Shown here piece by piece: positions 9,158 to 17,458 of a stretch of DNA of 64,000 nt. The stretch spans positions 186,001-250,000 of the forward strand of contig CAJUDH010000002.1 of assembly GCA_910584845.1 (NCBI GenBank), in the 5' to 3' direction. Source of the stretch: an uncultured Lachnospiraceae bacterium (GTDB lineage Bacteria; Bacillota; Clostridia; Lachnospirales; Lachnospiraceae). The position numbers and the translations under genes were made by a program. The notes under the pieces are model-generated. The model worked only from the letters and a program-made list of their open reading frames with translations, was not told the DNA's origin and searched no databases. The first letter of the stretch is position 1. Each line of letters starts with the position of its first letter.

Positions 9158-10088
9158 TTTTCTGAACCTGGAATATTTTTTGGTGGCGGCCGAAGAACTG
9201 AATTTTACCAAGGCGGCCAAACAGCTTTTTATTTCCCAGCAATCTTTAAGCAACCATATTATAAACCTGGAAAAAGAATTTGGGGTAGTCCTGTTTAACC
9301 GGACCACCCCCCTTACCCTGACTTACGCCGGCCAGACCTTAAAAAAACGGGCCCGTCAGCTCCTCTCTATAAAAGACGAAACCTTCCGGGAACTGGCTGA
9401 CATCAAAGACTTCTCCGTGGGCCAGCTCAACATCGGCGTCTCCCACACCCGGGGGAGGGTCATCCTGCCGGAAATCCTGCCGGCTTACCGGGAGGAATTC
9501 CCCAACATCGACCTGCATCTGGTGGAGGGAAATTCAACGGAACTGGATAGCAGGCTGCTCCACGGGGATGTGGACCTGATTATCGGAATGCTGCCTTTCC
9601 GGGTGGAAAACGTAGGCATTGTCCCACTATGTGAAGAGGACATATTGCTGGCTGTCTCAGATATTGTGTTAAACCACGCCTTCCCGGGCCAGGTAGAAGA
9701 AATCAAAGCCCAATTGGCCAAAGCCCCCAACCTGTCCCTGCTAAGCAACTGCCCCTTTTTGCTGATCAACAAAGGGAACCGTGTCCGCACTTTGGCTGAC
9801 GAGATGTTTGACGAAGCCCAAATTACCCCCAACATTGTGCTGGAAACAGAAAATATCGAAACCGTGCTGGCCCTGGCAGTCCGGGGCATGGGGATTACTT
9901 TTTACCCCAAAATGTTTATCTCCAGCCGCTCTGATTTCCACAACAAAATCAAACAGCACACTCAGATGAATTTCTATTCCCTGAACGACCCCAAAGCCCA
10001 TGGCACCCTAGGCATAGGGTTCCACAAAGACCATTATATGTCCCGGGCAGCAAGGGAATTCATACGTGTAGCCAAAGAAAGGCTTTGA
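9150..10088 (+). CDS. LysR-family transcriptional regulator
   Basis: 312 residues. N-terminal winged helix-turn-helix (AAKQLFISQQSLSNHIINLEKEFG, in two pieces around residues 18-42) followed by a type-2 periplasmic-binding-fold effector domain from about residue 90. It overlaps and follows the YcdX gene, so it may respond to a metabolite linked to that phosphatase; target and ligand are unknown. A strong hairpin immediately after the stop ends the transcript. Confidence 0.9.
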   Translation: MINFLNLEYFLVAAEELNFTKAAKQLFISQQSLSNHIINLEKEFGVVLFNRTTPLTLTYAGQTLKKRARQLLSIKDETFRELADIKDFSVGQLNIGVSHTRGRVILPEILPAYREEFPNIDLHLVEGNSTELDSRLLHGDVDLIIGMLPFRVENVGIVPLCEEDILLAVSDIVLNHAFPGQVEEIKAQLAKAPNLSLLSNCPFLLINKGNRVRTLADEMFDEAQITPNIVLETENIETVLALAVRGMGITFYPKMFISSRSDFHNKIKQHTQMNFYSLNDPKAHGTLGIGFHKDHYMSRAAREFIRVAKERL

Positions 10089-10104
10089 CTGCTAATTTTT
10101 TCCA

Positions 10105-10132
10105 CCCCCTTGACAGGACAGGGGGTTTTTTA
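10105..10132 (+). terminator. LysR terminator that overlaps the perR promoter
   Basis: CCCCCT pairs with AGGGGG around a 9-base loop and is followed by TTTTTT. The loop contains TTGACA (10110-10115), which also serves as the -35 of the next gene. Confidence 0.7.
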
Positions 10133-10138
10133 TAATAT
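10110..10138 (+). promoter_or_regulatory. perR promoter
   Basis: TTGACA at 10110-10115 lies inside the terminator loop of the LysR gene. TATAAT is at 10131-10136 (15-base spacer); a TAATAT at 10133-10138 gives 17 bases. The PerR-box-like site begins directly after the -10. Confidence 0.6.
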
Positions 10139-10152
10139 AATAATGGTTACTG
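10138..10152 (+). promoter_or_regulatory. Imperfect PerR-box-like operator before perR
   Basis: TAATAATGGTTACTG matches 11 of the 14 arm positions of the perfect palindrome found before the rubrerythrin gene (CAGTAAT-N-ATTACTG). It sits just downstream of the -10, consistent with autorepression. Confidence 0.6.
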
Positions 10153-10181
10153 TTATTTTATTTGGGAAAAGAGGGCTGATG

Positions 10182-10598
10182 ATGAAAACAATAAAATATA
10201 GCCGGCAAAGGGAATCCATCAAGGCCTGTCTGGCCGGGCGGGTTGACCATCCTACTGCTGACGTGATTTACGCGGACATCCGCAGGCAGTTCCCACACGT
10301 CAGCCTTGGAACCGTCTACCGGAACCTGAATTTGCTGGCGGAATTAGGGGAGATCCAGAAATTGTCCTGCGGGGACGGGAAAGACCATTTTGATTGGAAC
10401 ACCTCCCCCCACTACCATTTTGTATGTAAACGTTGCGGATCCGTATTGGATTTGCCTTTAAAGCCACTGGAAGGCCTGGAGGCAAAGGCCCGGGAGGCCT
10501 TGGAAGGGGAAGTGCACAGCCACATGGTATTCTTCTATGGGGCCTGTCAAAAATGCCTGGAACAAGATGGTGATGAAATTTTATCAAAAAGGTGTTGA
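10182..10598 (+). CDS. perR: Fur-family peroxide-type regulator (PerR-like)
   Basis: A 138-residue Fur-superfamily repressor. Winged helix N-terminus with PTADVIYADIRRQFPHVSLGTVYRNLNLL; dimerisation/metal part with HFDWNTSPHYHFVCKRCGSV and a second CQKC pair, giving the four-cysteine structural zinc site. PerR rather than Fur is inferred from the next gene (rubrerythrin), the 7-1-7 palindromes near both genes, and lack of iron-uptake neighbours. I use the second of two adjacent ATGs (GAGG six bases upstream). The stop codon lies within the -35 of the rubrerythrin promoter. Confidence 0.85.
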   Translation: MKTIKYSRQRESIKACLAGRVDHPTADVIYADIRRQFPHVSLGTVYRNLNLLAELGEIQKLSCGDGKDHFDWNTSPHYHFVCKRCGSVLDLPLKPLEGLEAKAREALEGEVHSHMVFFYGACQKCLEQDGDEILSKRC

Positions 10599-10643
10599 CA
10601 TTTGACAAGGGATATGTTAAATTAATTTCAGTAATCATTACTG
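10595..10643 (+). promoter_or_regulatory. Rubrerythrin promoter and PerR box
   Basis: TTGACA (10595-10600, overlapping the perR stop codon), 17-base spacer, TAAATT (10618-10623), then a perfect 7-1-7 palindrome CAGTAATCATTACTG (10629-10643) over the likely transcription start. PerR boxes have the same 7-1-7 geometry. Confidence 0.75.
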
Positions 10644-10743
10644 TTTTGATTACCGCATTTTCAGGCCGGCATCGACGCAGGCGCCGGTTGCCCAACTTTC
10701 AAAAGGATTACACTATTTATATAAGAAAAGGAGAAATAAATTT

Positions 10744-11286
10744 ATGAAGAAATGGGTCTGTTCCGTATGTGGCTATGTACATGAAGGCGATACCCCGCCG
10801 GCATCCTGCCCCCAGTGCAAAGTTGACGGTTCCAAGTTTGTAGAGCAGGGCGGTGAAAGGTCTTGGGCCGCTGAGCACGTAGTAGGGGTTGCCCAGGGCG
10901 TCAGCGAAGACATCCTGAAAGACTTAAGGGCTAACTTTGAAGGCGAGTGCAGCGAAGTCGGCATGTATCTGGCTATGGCCAGGGTTGCCCATAGGGAAGG
11001 CTATCCGGAGATCGGCCTGTACTGGGAAAAAGCCGCTTATGAGGAAGCCGAGCATGCTGCCAAATTTGCCGAACTTCTGGGCGAGGTCGTTACCGACAGC
11101 ACCAAGAAGAACCTGGAAATGCGGGTAGAAGCTGAGAATGGCGCTACTGCAGGCAAATTTGACCTGGCAAAACGCGCGAAGGCCGCCAACCTGGATGCAA
11201 TCCATGACACCGTCCATGAGATGGCCAGGGATGAGGCAAGGCATGGAAAAGCCTTTGAAGGGTTATTGAAAAGGTATTTCGGTTAA
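10744..11286 (+). CDS. rbr: Reverse-order rubrerythrin
   Basis: 180 residues. The rubredoxin-like Fe(SCys)4 domain is at the N-terminus (CSVCGY and CPQCK) and the four-helix diiron domain follows, with EAEHAAK and DEARHGK as the ExxH iron ligands. This order is the reverse of classical rubrerythrin and typical of Clostridia, where such proteins reduce H2O2 and O2 with electrons from NAD(P)H systems. AAAGGAG precedes the ATG. Control by the upstream PerR-like protein is strongly suggested by the palindrome over its promoter. A degraded second copy of its 3' end lies about 150 bases downstream. Confidence 0.95.
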   Translation: MKKWVCSVCGYVHEGDTPPASCPQCKVDGSKFVEQGGERSWAAEHVVGVAQGVSEDILKDLRANFEGECSEVGMYLAMARVAHREGYPEIGLYWEKAAYEEAEHAAKFAELLGEVVTDSTKKNLEMRVEAENGATAGKFDLAKRAKAANLDAIHDTVHEMARDEARHGKAFEGLLKRYFG

Positions 11287-11323
11287 GAAAAAGCCTTTAA
11301 AGCAAAGGTTTTAGCAATTTTAA

Positions 11324-11357
11324 GGGGATCGGCCCATATGGGCGGATCCCCTTTTTT
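11324..11357 (+). terminator. Rubrerythrin terminator
   Basis: GGGGATC and GATCCCC flank an inner GCCC/GGGC stem around ATAT, followed by TTTTTT after the stop codon of rbr. Confidence 0.85.
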
Positions 11358-11438
11358 CGTGTAAATAGCTGTGTAAGGTTTTGCGTCTGCTGGTAAACTG
11401 TGTAAGAAAAAAGCCCGCCTTTCGAGGGCTCCTGGGGC

Positions 11439-11486
11439 GAGGCACGGCATGGTAAGGCATTGGAAGGCCTGCCGAAGAGGTACTTG
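11439..11486 (+). pseudogene. Remnant of a rubrerythrin 3' end
   Basis: Translated in frame this stretch reads EARHGKALEGLPKRYL, against EARHGKAFEGLLKRYF at the end of the intact gene just upstream. Upstream sequence no longer aligns in frame and the stop codon is lost, so it is a relic of a duplicated or recombined rubrerythrin, not a working gene. Found by reading, not by alignment software. Confidence 0.75.
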
Positions 11487-11534
11487 GTTCAGGGACCCCG
11501 TAGTTTCAAAAAATTTGCCAACTCCAAAAACCAT

Positions 11535-12935
11535 TTACAGCGTAATCCAGCCTAACACATTGGCTATGGAACTAAACAGGATAATGGCAATACAAACCGG
11601 AGCCAGGTATTTTAAGAAAAAGTTGTACAGCTTTTTCCGGCGGAAGGCAGAAGAGCACTCCACCTCTTCTGCTATTTTTTTGAAGCCAACCACCCGGATA
11701 ATGAGGATGCAGGTAGAAAAAGCGGCCAGGGGCATCATTACTGAGTTGGTCAAAAAATCAAAAAAGTCAAGAAAAGCCAAACCGAAAATTTTCACCGAAT
11801 CCCAAATGCCGTAGCCAAACGAAGATGTGGTGCCGACCACCATCATAACCACTGCCATCAATAGGCAGCACTTCGGGCGGCCCCAGTGCATCTCGTCCTC
11901 CAGGGAAGACACGCTGGTTTCCAAAAGGGAAATGGCGCTGGTCAAAGCGGCAAAGAAAAACATAAGGAAAAAGGCGACCCCCACCAAAGCCCCCACCCCC
12001 ATACTAGAAAAAATCTTAGGGAGCGTGATAAAAGTAAGGGAAGGCCCTGCCTGCAGCATCTCCATATCGCCTCCGGAAAAGGCGAACACGGCCGGAATGA
12101 TCATGAGCCCCGCCAGCAAGGCGATAGCCGTGTCAAACAGCTCCACCTGGGCAGTGGATTTTTCAATATCCACATCTTTTCCGATATAAGACCCATATGT
12201 GTAAAGCACCCCCATGGCAATGGACAGGGAATAGAACATCTGGCCCATAGCCGCCACCACGGTCATCCAGGAAAAATTGTCAAAATTAGGTATCAAAAAA
12301 TATTTGACGCCTTCCCAAGCCCCGGGGCGGCTGACGGAATAAACCGCCACAAGCACAGCCAGCATCACCAAAACAGGCATCATAACCTTTGATACCCGTT
12401 CCACCCCTTGTTTCACGCCAGCCAGGATGACGAAAAACACCAGGAGGGAAAAACAAAGGAACCAAAATTCCACTTTGCCGGAGGAAGCGATAAAATCCGT
12501 AAAATAGCCGTCGCCCGCCAAAGCCGCCGCGCTGCCCTTTAAGTATTCTACCAGGTATTTTAGCACCCAGCCGCCTATGACGCAATAATAGGGCACTATA
12601 AGCATAGGGACTACCGCGTTGACCCATCCGCCCAGGCAAAACGGCAAACTTTTTCCAAAAGCCCGGAATGCCCCCACCGGGCTTTTTCCTGTCATGCGCC
12701 CCAAAGCCGTCTCCGACATAATCAGCACATAGCCAAACGTCACCATTAAAAGCAAATATACCAGCAAAAACATGCCGCCGCCATACTTTGCGGCAAGGTA
12801 GGGGAACCTCCAGATATTCCCAAGGCCAACCGCCGACCCGGCCACTGCCAATATATATCCTAGCTTCCCGGAAAAACCGCTGCGCTGTGCCCCTTTGCCC
12901 GGATGGGAGGGCGCCGCAGAAACTTTCTCTTTCAT
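11535..12935 (-). CDS. Sodium:neurotransmitter symporter family transporter
   Basis: A 466-residue NSS (SNF) transporter with about 11-12 membrane helices. The signature around helix 1, AVAGSAVGLGNIWRFPYLAAKYGGG, is clear when read from residue 30 on, and ETALGRMTGKSPVGAFR follows. Relatives such as LeuT and MhsT import amino acids with Na+; substrate here unknown. GGAGG precedes the ATG. It is a single-gene unit flanked by two gene relics. Confidence 0.92.
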   Translation of the reverse strand: MKEKVSAAPSHPGKGAQRSGFSGKLGYILAVAGSAVGLGNIWRFPYLAAKYGGGMFLLVYLLLMVTFGYVLIMSETALGRMTGKSPVGAFRAFGKSLPFCLGGWVNAVVPMLIVPYYCVIGGWVLKYLVEYLKGSAAALAGDGYFTDFIASSGKVEFWFLCFSLLVFFVILAGVKQGVERVSKVMMPVLVMLAVLVAVYSVSRPGAWEGVKYFLIPNFDNFSWMTVVAAMGQMFYSLSIAMGVLYTYGSYIGKDVDIEKSTAQVELFDTAIALLAGLMIIPAVFAFSGGDMEMLQAGPSLTFITLPKIFSSMGVGALVGVAFFLMFFFAALTSAISLLETSVSSLEDEMHWGRPKCCLLMAVVMMVVGTTSSFGYGIWDSVKIFGLAFLDFFDFLTNSVMMPLAAFSTCILIIRVVGFKKIAEEVECSSAFRRKKLYNFFLKYLAPVCIAIILFSSIANVLGWITL

Positions 12936-13491
12936 CCTTGTAAAACCTCCTGTACATTTTTACTGATTCAAAATCGCTTTTACATAGTCTTACCATATTA
13001 CCATAGAAATGCTATTGCCGCAATCCCATTCATGGATCCGGCCTATAGATTATCATGGCGGCGGCCGGGATTGCCGCCTATGGCAGCCCTTTTTATTCTC
13101 TGTCCAGAAAAACCTTCCTCTTCCTTCCGGAAAAATGCCCTTGACAAAAGCCCCCCGTTTGTTATCCTTGATGGCAGATTGGTTTAGGAGGATTTTGTAT
13201 GTTAATTGTGATGTAAGGACGGATCCCTATCCCCAGAAGATACCGGCATGGCTGTATGGCCATGTTTTTTTATTGATTGGGAAACAGGGCTTTATTGGGC
13301 AAAACCTTCCAAAAGCAACTATGGATTTGCTTTTGGAAGGTTTTGGGCATGCCCCGGTGTGCCCGCCGTTAACTGGTATGATATAGGCAAAAGGCCATGG
13401 TGTACCCCGTTGGGCGCCCATGGTTTTTTGCCTATTTTTTGTATCAGTATGGCAAAATGGATTTTCAGGCATACACAAACTGGAGGAAAAC
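12936..13491. other. Intergenic region with two hairpins
   Basis: No convincing gene. It contains a 19-bp perfect inverted repeat, CAAAACCTTCCAAAAGCAA with its complement (13300-13345), and a second hairpin ATAGGCAAAA/TTTTGCCTAT followed by T6 (13383-13440), which looks like a plus-strand terminator for an unidentified short transcript. TTGACA at 13140 and an AGGAGG before a 5-codon ORF near 13199 are also present. Confidence 0.5.
13383..13440 (+). terminator. Terminator-like hairpin without an obvious gene
   Basis: ATAGGCAAAA pairs with TTTTGCCTAT, inner CCATGG/CCATGG arms also pair, and TTTTTT follows. No plus-strand gene is recognisable upstream. Confidence 0.5.
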
Positions 13492-13857
13492 ATGAATATA
13501 GAAAAGCAAATAGAATTTGATAAAACAAAAGAAATCTGGATCCAATTCGCTATTACAGGCCAGGATATTGCCGAAAACCTGTCCACATTTTCTGCTCATA
13601 TCCGCAACGTCCTGGAAGTATTGCAAGAGGCAGGCCCGGGCTGCCTCGTAATTATGGATGAGCCGGGATCCGGGACAGGCCCCACAGAAGGCATGGGCAT
13701 CGCCATACTGGAAGGGCCCATCAAAAACGGCGCCCTCTTCCTGCCCACCCCTTTTTGCACCATAGCCGCTACATGGCCCCGCGTTCCCACTGCTTTACAA
13801 AAAACTCACGGTCTCTTTCATAATGCTTTGGGGAAGATTCTTCCAAAAGCCCGATAA
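13492..13857 (+). pseudogene. Internally deleted mutS2-family remnant
   Basis: The reading frame keeps a GGAGG site and start (MNIEKQIEFDKTKEIW), which looks like the first ~20 residues of a MutS2-family protein, then jumps directly to ENLSTFSAHIRNVLEVLQEA and LVIMDEPGSGTGPTEGMGIAILE, matching the region just before and through Walker B of the MutS2 ATPase domain. The Walker B DELGxGTDP has become DEPGSGTGP. Similarity fades near 13760 and the frame then runs through the end of the opposite-strand isomerase gene. Interpretation: several hundred codons lost between two short ends. No other mutS2 is in the window. Confidence 0.75.
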
Positions 13858-14629
13858 TGTGAGGCTTTTGCCGCCTGACCTGTTTCATCAGGCCGTCATA
13901 GCAGGCCAGGCCTTCCCCGGGCCGTGTACAAACCTGCACGCCTTTTGCGTCAAACACGCAGTCCTTTAAATGCAAAACCGAAATCCGGCCTCCATAAAAA
14001 TCAAAAGCTTTTTGGATGGTTTCGTTTTGCAGGCCCGGGTTATGGGCTGTGTCCGGCGACATCAGGTTCGCCGTATCCAGGATCACCTCCACGGCGGGGG
14101 AGGCCAAATCTTTTAAAAACTGCCTCATTTTTTCCGGCGAAGACAAGGTATGGTCAAAAACCCCTTCCACCCCCACAACCACCCCCAAGGCCTCCGCCTC
14201 CGTCACAATCCTCTCAAAACTGTCCAGCAAAATCCGGTAGCACTCTTTCGAATCCGTCCCGGGCACCACCGACATGTCACGGCTGTACCTTCCCGTCTCC
14301 GTCCCTACCATATCCGCATTCATATGTTTTGCATACCGCAGGCGTTCCTTGAAACGCTCCACATCCCTTAGCCGCAAATTTTCATCTGGGTTCACCGGGT
14401 TAATATAACAGCCCAACACTGCCACATGGAGGTCCCTCTTTGCCAGCTCGCGCCCCAGGTAGCCGGCAAACCCCGCGGAATAATGGCCACAGGAAAAATC
14501 ATATCCGGCTATGGATTTTTCCAAAGCCAGCTGAATATGGCATATCCCCATCCCCTTCATGCGCTCGGCAAACGTTTCTATATCGGCAGGAGGGCAAAAA
14601 TCATGGGCCCTTACCCCAAATTGTATCAT
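13769..14629 (-). CDS. Sugar phosphate isomerase/epimerase family protein
   Basis: 286 residues, a xylose-isomerase-like TIM barrel (AP endonuclease 2 superfamily). Likely metal ligands: Glu in VGVEGVFD, Asp in VILDTANL, His in VLHLKDC and Glu in GLLEES. Such enzymes isomerise or epimerise keto-sugars or inositols; the exact reaction is not predictable. It overlaps the ROK kinase gene by 4 bases and is the last gene of the glycan-use operon, so it should act on the monosaccharide released by that pathway. Confidence 0.82.
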   Translation of the reverse strand: MIQFGVRAHDFCPPADIETFAERMKGMGICHIQLALEKSIAGYDFSCGHYSAGFAGYLGRELAKRDLHVAVLGCYINPVNPDENLRLRDVERFKERLRYAKHMNADMVGTETGRYSRDMSVVPGTDSKECYRILLDSFERIVTEAEALGVVVGVEGVFDHTLSSPEKMRQFLKDLASPAVEVILDTANLMSPDTAHNPGLQNETIQKAFDFYGGRISVLHLKDCVFDAKGVQVCTRPGEGLACYDGLMKQVRRQKPHIIGLLEESSPKHYERDREFFVKQWERGAM

Positions 14630-15597
14630 ATTGCCCCTTTCTCCTTTCCATATAATTCCCGAAACCCTGCCGCCCCCACCAGCCCTGCGTCGTTACCCAA
14701 TTCAGCCAGCAAAATGTGGGTATTGGCCTGTGATCCCTGGGAATACACCAGCGGCCACACCCGCTCCCGCAACCCAAAGAGCAGCTGCTCCCCGGCGCCG
14801 CTAAGGCCTCCCCCGATGCAAAGCCGTTCCGGCTGAAGAATATTGATAATATTCGCCACCCCTTCCGCCAGATAACCGAAAAATTCCCCGACCACCCCAT
14901 TGGCTGCCTCATCCCCTTTTGCCGCCGCTTCGAAAATTTTTTGCCCGTTAAGGCCAGGCTCCATTGCCGCCATCCTGCCAAGCAGGGAATCCGGATGCTT
15001 CTTTGCCTCTTCCCGCCCCCTTTGAACCAACGCCGTGGCAGAAGCATAGGCTTCCAGGCACCCCCTGCGGCCGCAGGTACAGGGCCTTCCCCCACGTTCC
15101 ACTACCATATGCCCCAATTCGCCGGCTGCGTTGTTGCAGCCGTCCCAAAGGCGCCCGTCCAAAATGACACCGCCTCCAACCCCGGTTCCCAGGGTCACGG
15201 CCACCATAGATTGGCAGCCTTTCCCGGCGCCCGCCAAATATTCTCCCCAGGCAGCCGCCTTAGCGTCATTTTCCGCCCACACGGGGCAGGGGAACCGCCC
15301 TTTCAGCATACGCACCAGAGGTACGTTGCGGAAACCAAAATTATTGGCATATTCCACCACCCCTTCTGCCCGGTTAACCGTCCCCGGAATGCCTACCCCC
15401 ACGCTTTCTACTTGAGGAAACCCTACCCCATTTGCCTGCAGAAGCCTTGCGGCAAGCTGATAAATCGTGTCCGCGATTTCTTCCGGCGCCCTGGGCAGCC
15501 CCGTAGGCGTCGATGCCTTTGCTAAAAGGCGGTAACCCTCGTCCACCAGGCCCGCCGCAATATTAGTCCCGCCCAGGTCAACCCCAACATAATACAT
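14626..15597 (-). CDS. ROK-family sugar kinase (glucokinase-like)
   Basis: 323 residues with ROK features: phosphate-binding DLGGTNIAAG at the N-terminus, ENDAKAAAWGEY, TLGTGVGGG, and the zinc motif GHMVVERGGRPCTCGRRGCLEAYAS (read around residues 155-180). No N-terminal helix-turn-helix, so a kinase not a repressor. It would phosphorylate a hexose or amino sugar in the cytosol using ATP. Its 3' end overlaps the isomerase start by 4 bases. Confidence 0.92.
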   Translation of the reverse strand: MYYVGVDLGGTNIAAGLVDEGYRLLAKASTPTGLPRAPEEIADTIYQLAARLLQANGVGFPQVESVGVGIPGTVNRAEGVVEYANNFGFRNVPLVRMLKGRFPCPVWAENDAKAAAWGEYLAGAGKGCQSMVAVTLGTGVGGGVILDGRLWDGCNNAAGELGHMVVERGGRPCTCGRRGCLEAYASATALVQRGREEAKKHPDSLLGRMAAMEPGLNGQKIFEAAAKGDEAANGVVGEFFGYLAEGVANIINILQPERLCIGGGLSGAGEQLLFGLRERVWPLVYSQGSQANTHILLAELGNDAGLVGAAGFRELYGKEKGAI

Positions 15598-15662
15598 AAA
15601 TTTCCCCTCCTCCTATGCCTATGTTCATAAAACTTGCCGGAAAACATTTTGTCCAGGCAATC

Positions 15663-17306
15663 CTATCGAACCACGCAAATCCGGAATTTCTTTTCCCACG
15701 GTGTATAAGCATTGCAGTAAACGGTATATCCTGTGGTATTTTCCTCTTCCCCGGAATAATGCCCCTGGAATTCATGCTCTCCAAAACCAGGCCCTACTTC
15801 CAATTGCCGGCCGCACCCTTCTACCTTTAAATAGCCTTCCCGGAGTATCATCCCCTCCCCGGCCCGGGCCCTCAGCCAAAAAGAATCATGGATCAGCGCA
15901 GCCCCAGCCGGGATATTCAGCTCCAGACGGGCCGGAAGCCGGTCAAGGCCCTCAACCCGTATGGTTAATTCCAGGCCGTCCGGAAGCTCTTTTACCTCTA
16001 CCGTTGTTTCCAGGCGGGAATTTACCAGCTTTTCCCGTTTTGAATGGTCCATCTTCCACCAGTCCCAGGTCCCCTGAGGCTCTTTTAAGGGAAGGTAATA
16101 CCATCCGTTGGCTATGCCACTTAATACACACCCGTCTTCTTTTTCTTCCAGGTTCTGAGGGATAAAATTGCGCTTGTCACAGTAGCTTTCCCCCAGCTTC
16201 ACCCCCACGGCCATGGATCCACTTTTCACATATAAAAAAGAGGACTTCCCCTTTACTGCCGTATACCCATAAGAAGGCTTTTTTACCCTCAATACGCCCG
16301 AATTGGGGAAAAACTTCCGATAACTTTCCAGAAAGCCATAATGGCTGAAATGATGGCCCATCATCTCGTGGTCATCCATCAGGATATAATAGCAGTCCGG
16401 CGCCAGATCCCCCCGCCGCTGGTTGTCACAAATCAGCTTGTGGGCCACGCCGTCAAACACATCCTGCGCCTCATGGCTGCACAGGTATAAGTATTGGTAA
16501 AAATATTTGTCGGCATAGCTTTGCTTCCCCCGGTCCTGCCGGGTAGAATTTTCCGTAAACACCGTGTCGTCCGGGTCAAGGTAGTACAGCATCATTTGAA
16601 GGTTCCGCCTCACATAGCCTAAATAAGAATCGTCCCCGGTTTCCCGGAATAAGGCCATCATGGCATTGTTGACAACCGCGTTGTAATTGCCGGTGGAACG
16701 CTCGGCATATTCGCCGTTTTCATCCCCGTCAATCCCCTCGGCCAGGTATTGCCTGGCCCGCCCCCGCAGCCTCTCGGAAAACTCTCCTTCTTCTTCAAAC
16801 AAACTGGCCCCCTGCATCAACGCCGCCGTAATACCCCAGCGGTGGTTAGGCGTATGGAACCCGCCTTCCACAATCGCTTCCAAGGCACGGCGCATCAGGC
16901 TACGGTACTTTTGCCGCAAGAGCCCCATCTGCCCCGACCCATCGTCATACCGCACCAGCAGCCGGTAAGCCCCGTACAGCCGTTTAAAGCAAAATGACGT
17001 GTCAGCCGCCGATTTAAAATTACAGGAGGGAAAATCAAAGCTTCCGTCTTCCCTTTGAAGCCTCCCTACAAAGCCCAAAGCAAGGTCCATAGCGTCATAC
17101 AGCCTTTGCTGATGGTAAAAACGGCTGCCTTCATCCACATACACGGCCACGGCTGTAGACAACGCATATATCGTCGGTTTCGCTTCCACAACCCCGCCCC
17201 GTATACCCCCGTACATGAGGCTGCCCGCCTCTTTTTCCTGAGAATCCAAAAACTGTTGTGTCCTGATTTCTGCCCCATATCGCAGATGGGCCATATAACG
17301 CTCCAT
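15663..17306 (-). CDS. Putative polysaccharide lyase (heparinase II/III-like)
   Basis: 547 residues, no signal peptide seen. The N-terminal ~330 residues look like an alpha-helical toroid (repeated amphipathic helices, YNAVVNNAMMALF, MGHHFSHYGFLE), and the C-terminal ~200 are beta-rich with SRLETTVEVKELPDGLELTI, the layout of heparinase II/III-like and related lyases or hydrolases. A family assignment is tentative. Position between the ABC permeases and the ROK kinase, with a GH105 upstream that acts on unsaturated uronic acids made by lyases, supports a role in cutting imported uronate-containing oligosaccharides inside the cell. Confidence 0.5.
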   Translation of the reverse strand: MERYMAHLRYGAEIRTQQFLDSQEKEAGSLMYGGIRGGVVEAKPTIYALSTAVAVYVDEGSRFYHQQRLYDAMDLALGFVGRLQREDGSFDFPSCNFKSAADTSFCFKRLYGAYRLLVRYDDGSGQMGLLRQKYRSLMRRALEAIVEGGFHTPNHRWGITAALMQGASLFEEEGEFSERLRGRARQYLAEGIDGDENGEYAERSTGNYNAVVNNAMMALFRETGDDSYLGYVRRNLQMMLYYLDPDDTVFTENSTRQDRGKQSYADKYFYQYLYLCSHEAQDVFDGVAHKLICDNQRRGDLAPDCYYILMDDHEMMGHHFSHYGFLESYRKFFPNSGVLRVKKPSYGYTAVKGKSSFLYVKSGSMAVGVKLGESYCDKRNFIPQNLEEKEDGCVLSGIANGWYYLPLKEPQGTWDWWKMDHSKREKLVNSRLETTVEVKELPDGLELTIRVEGLDRLPARLELNIPAGAALIHDSFWLRARAGEGMILREGYLKVEGCGRQLEVGPGFGEHEFQGHYSGEEENTTGYTVYCNAYTPWEKKFRICVVR

Positions 17307-17458
17307 AGGTTCCTTTCCCTCCGTTTCCCGCAGGGGAAAACCTCCCCTGCCTATAAACTTCCATACAACTTATCGCCTTGCGCCAACCGTCCTGTAAAAA
17401 CCGGTTGTTTCGCGCCATTGCAGGCCCTTCCTTTATTGGCTGCCCGGCGCCGCCTTCG

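Noticed and set aside
13009..13520. Two overlapping plus-strand frames before the mutS2 relic
   Set aside because: No domain, and they cross two hairpins including a terminator-like one.
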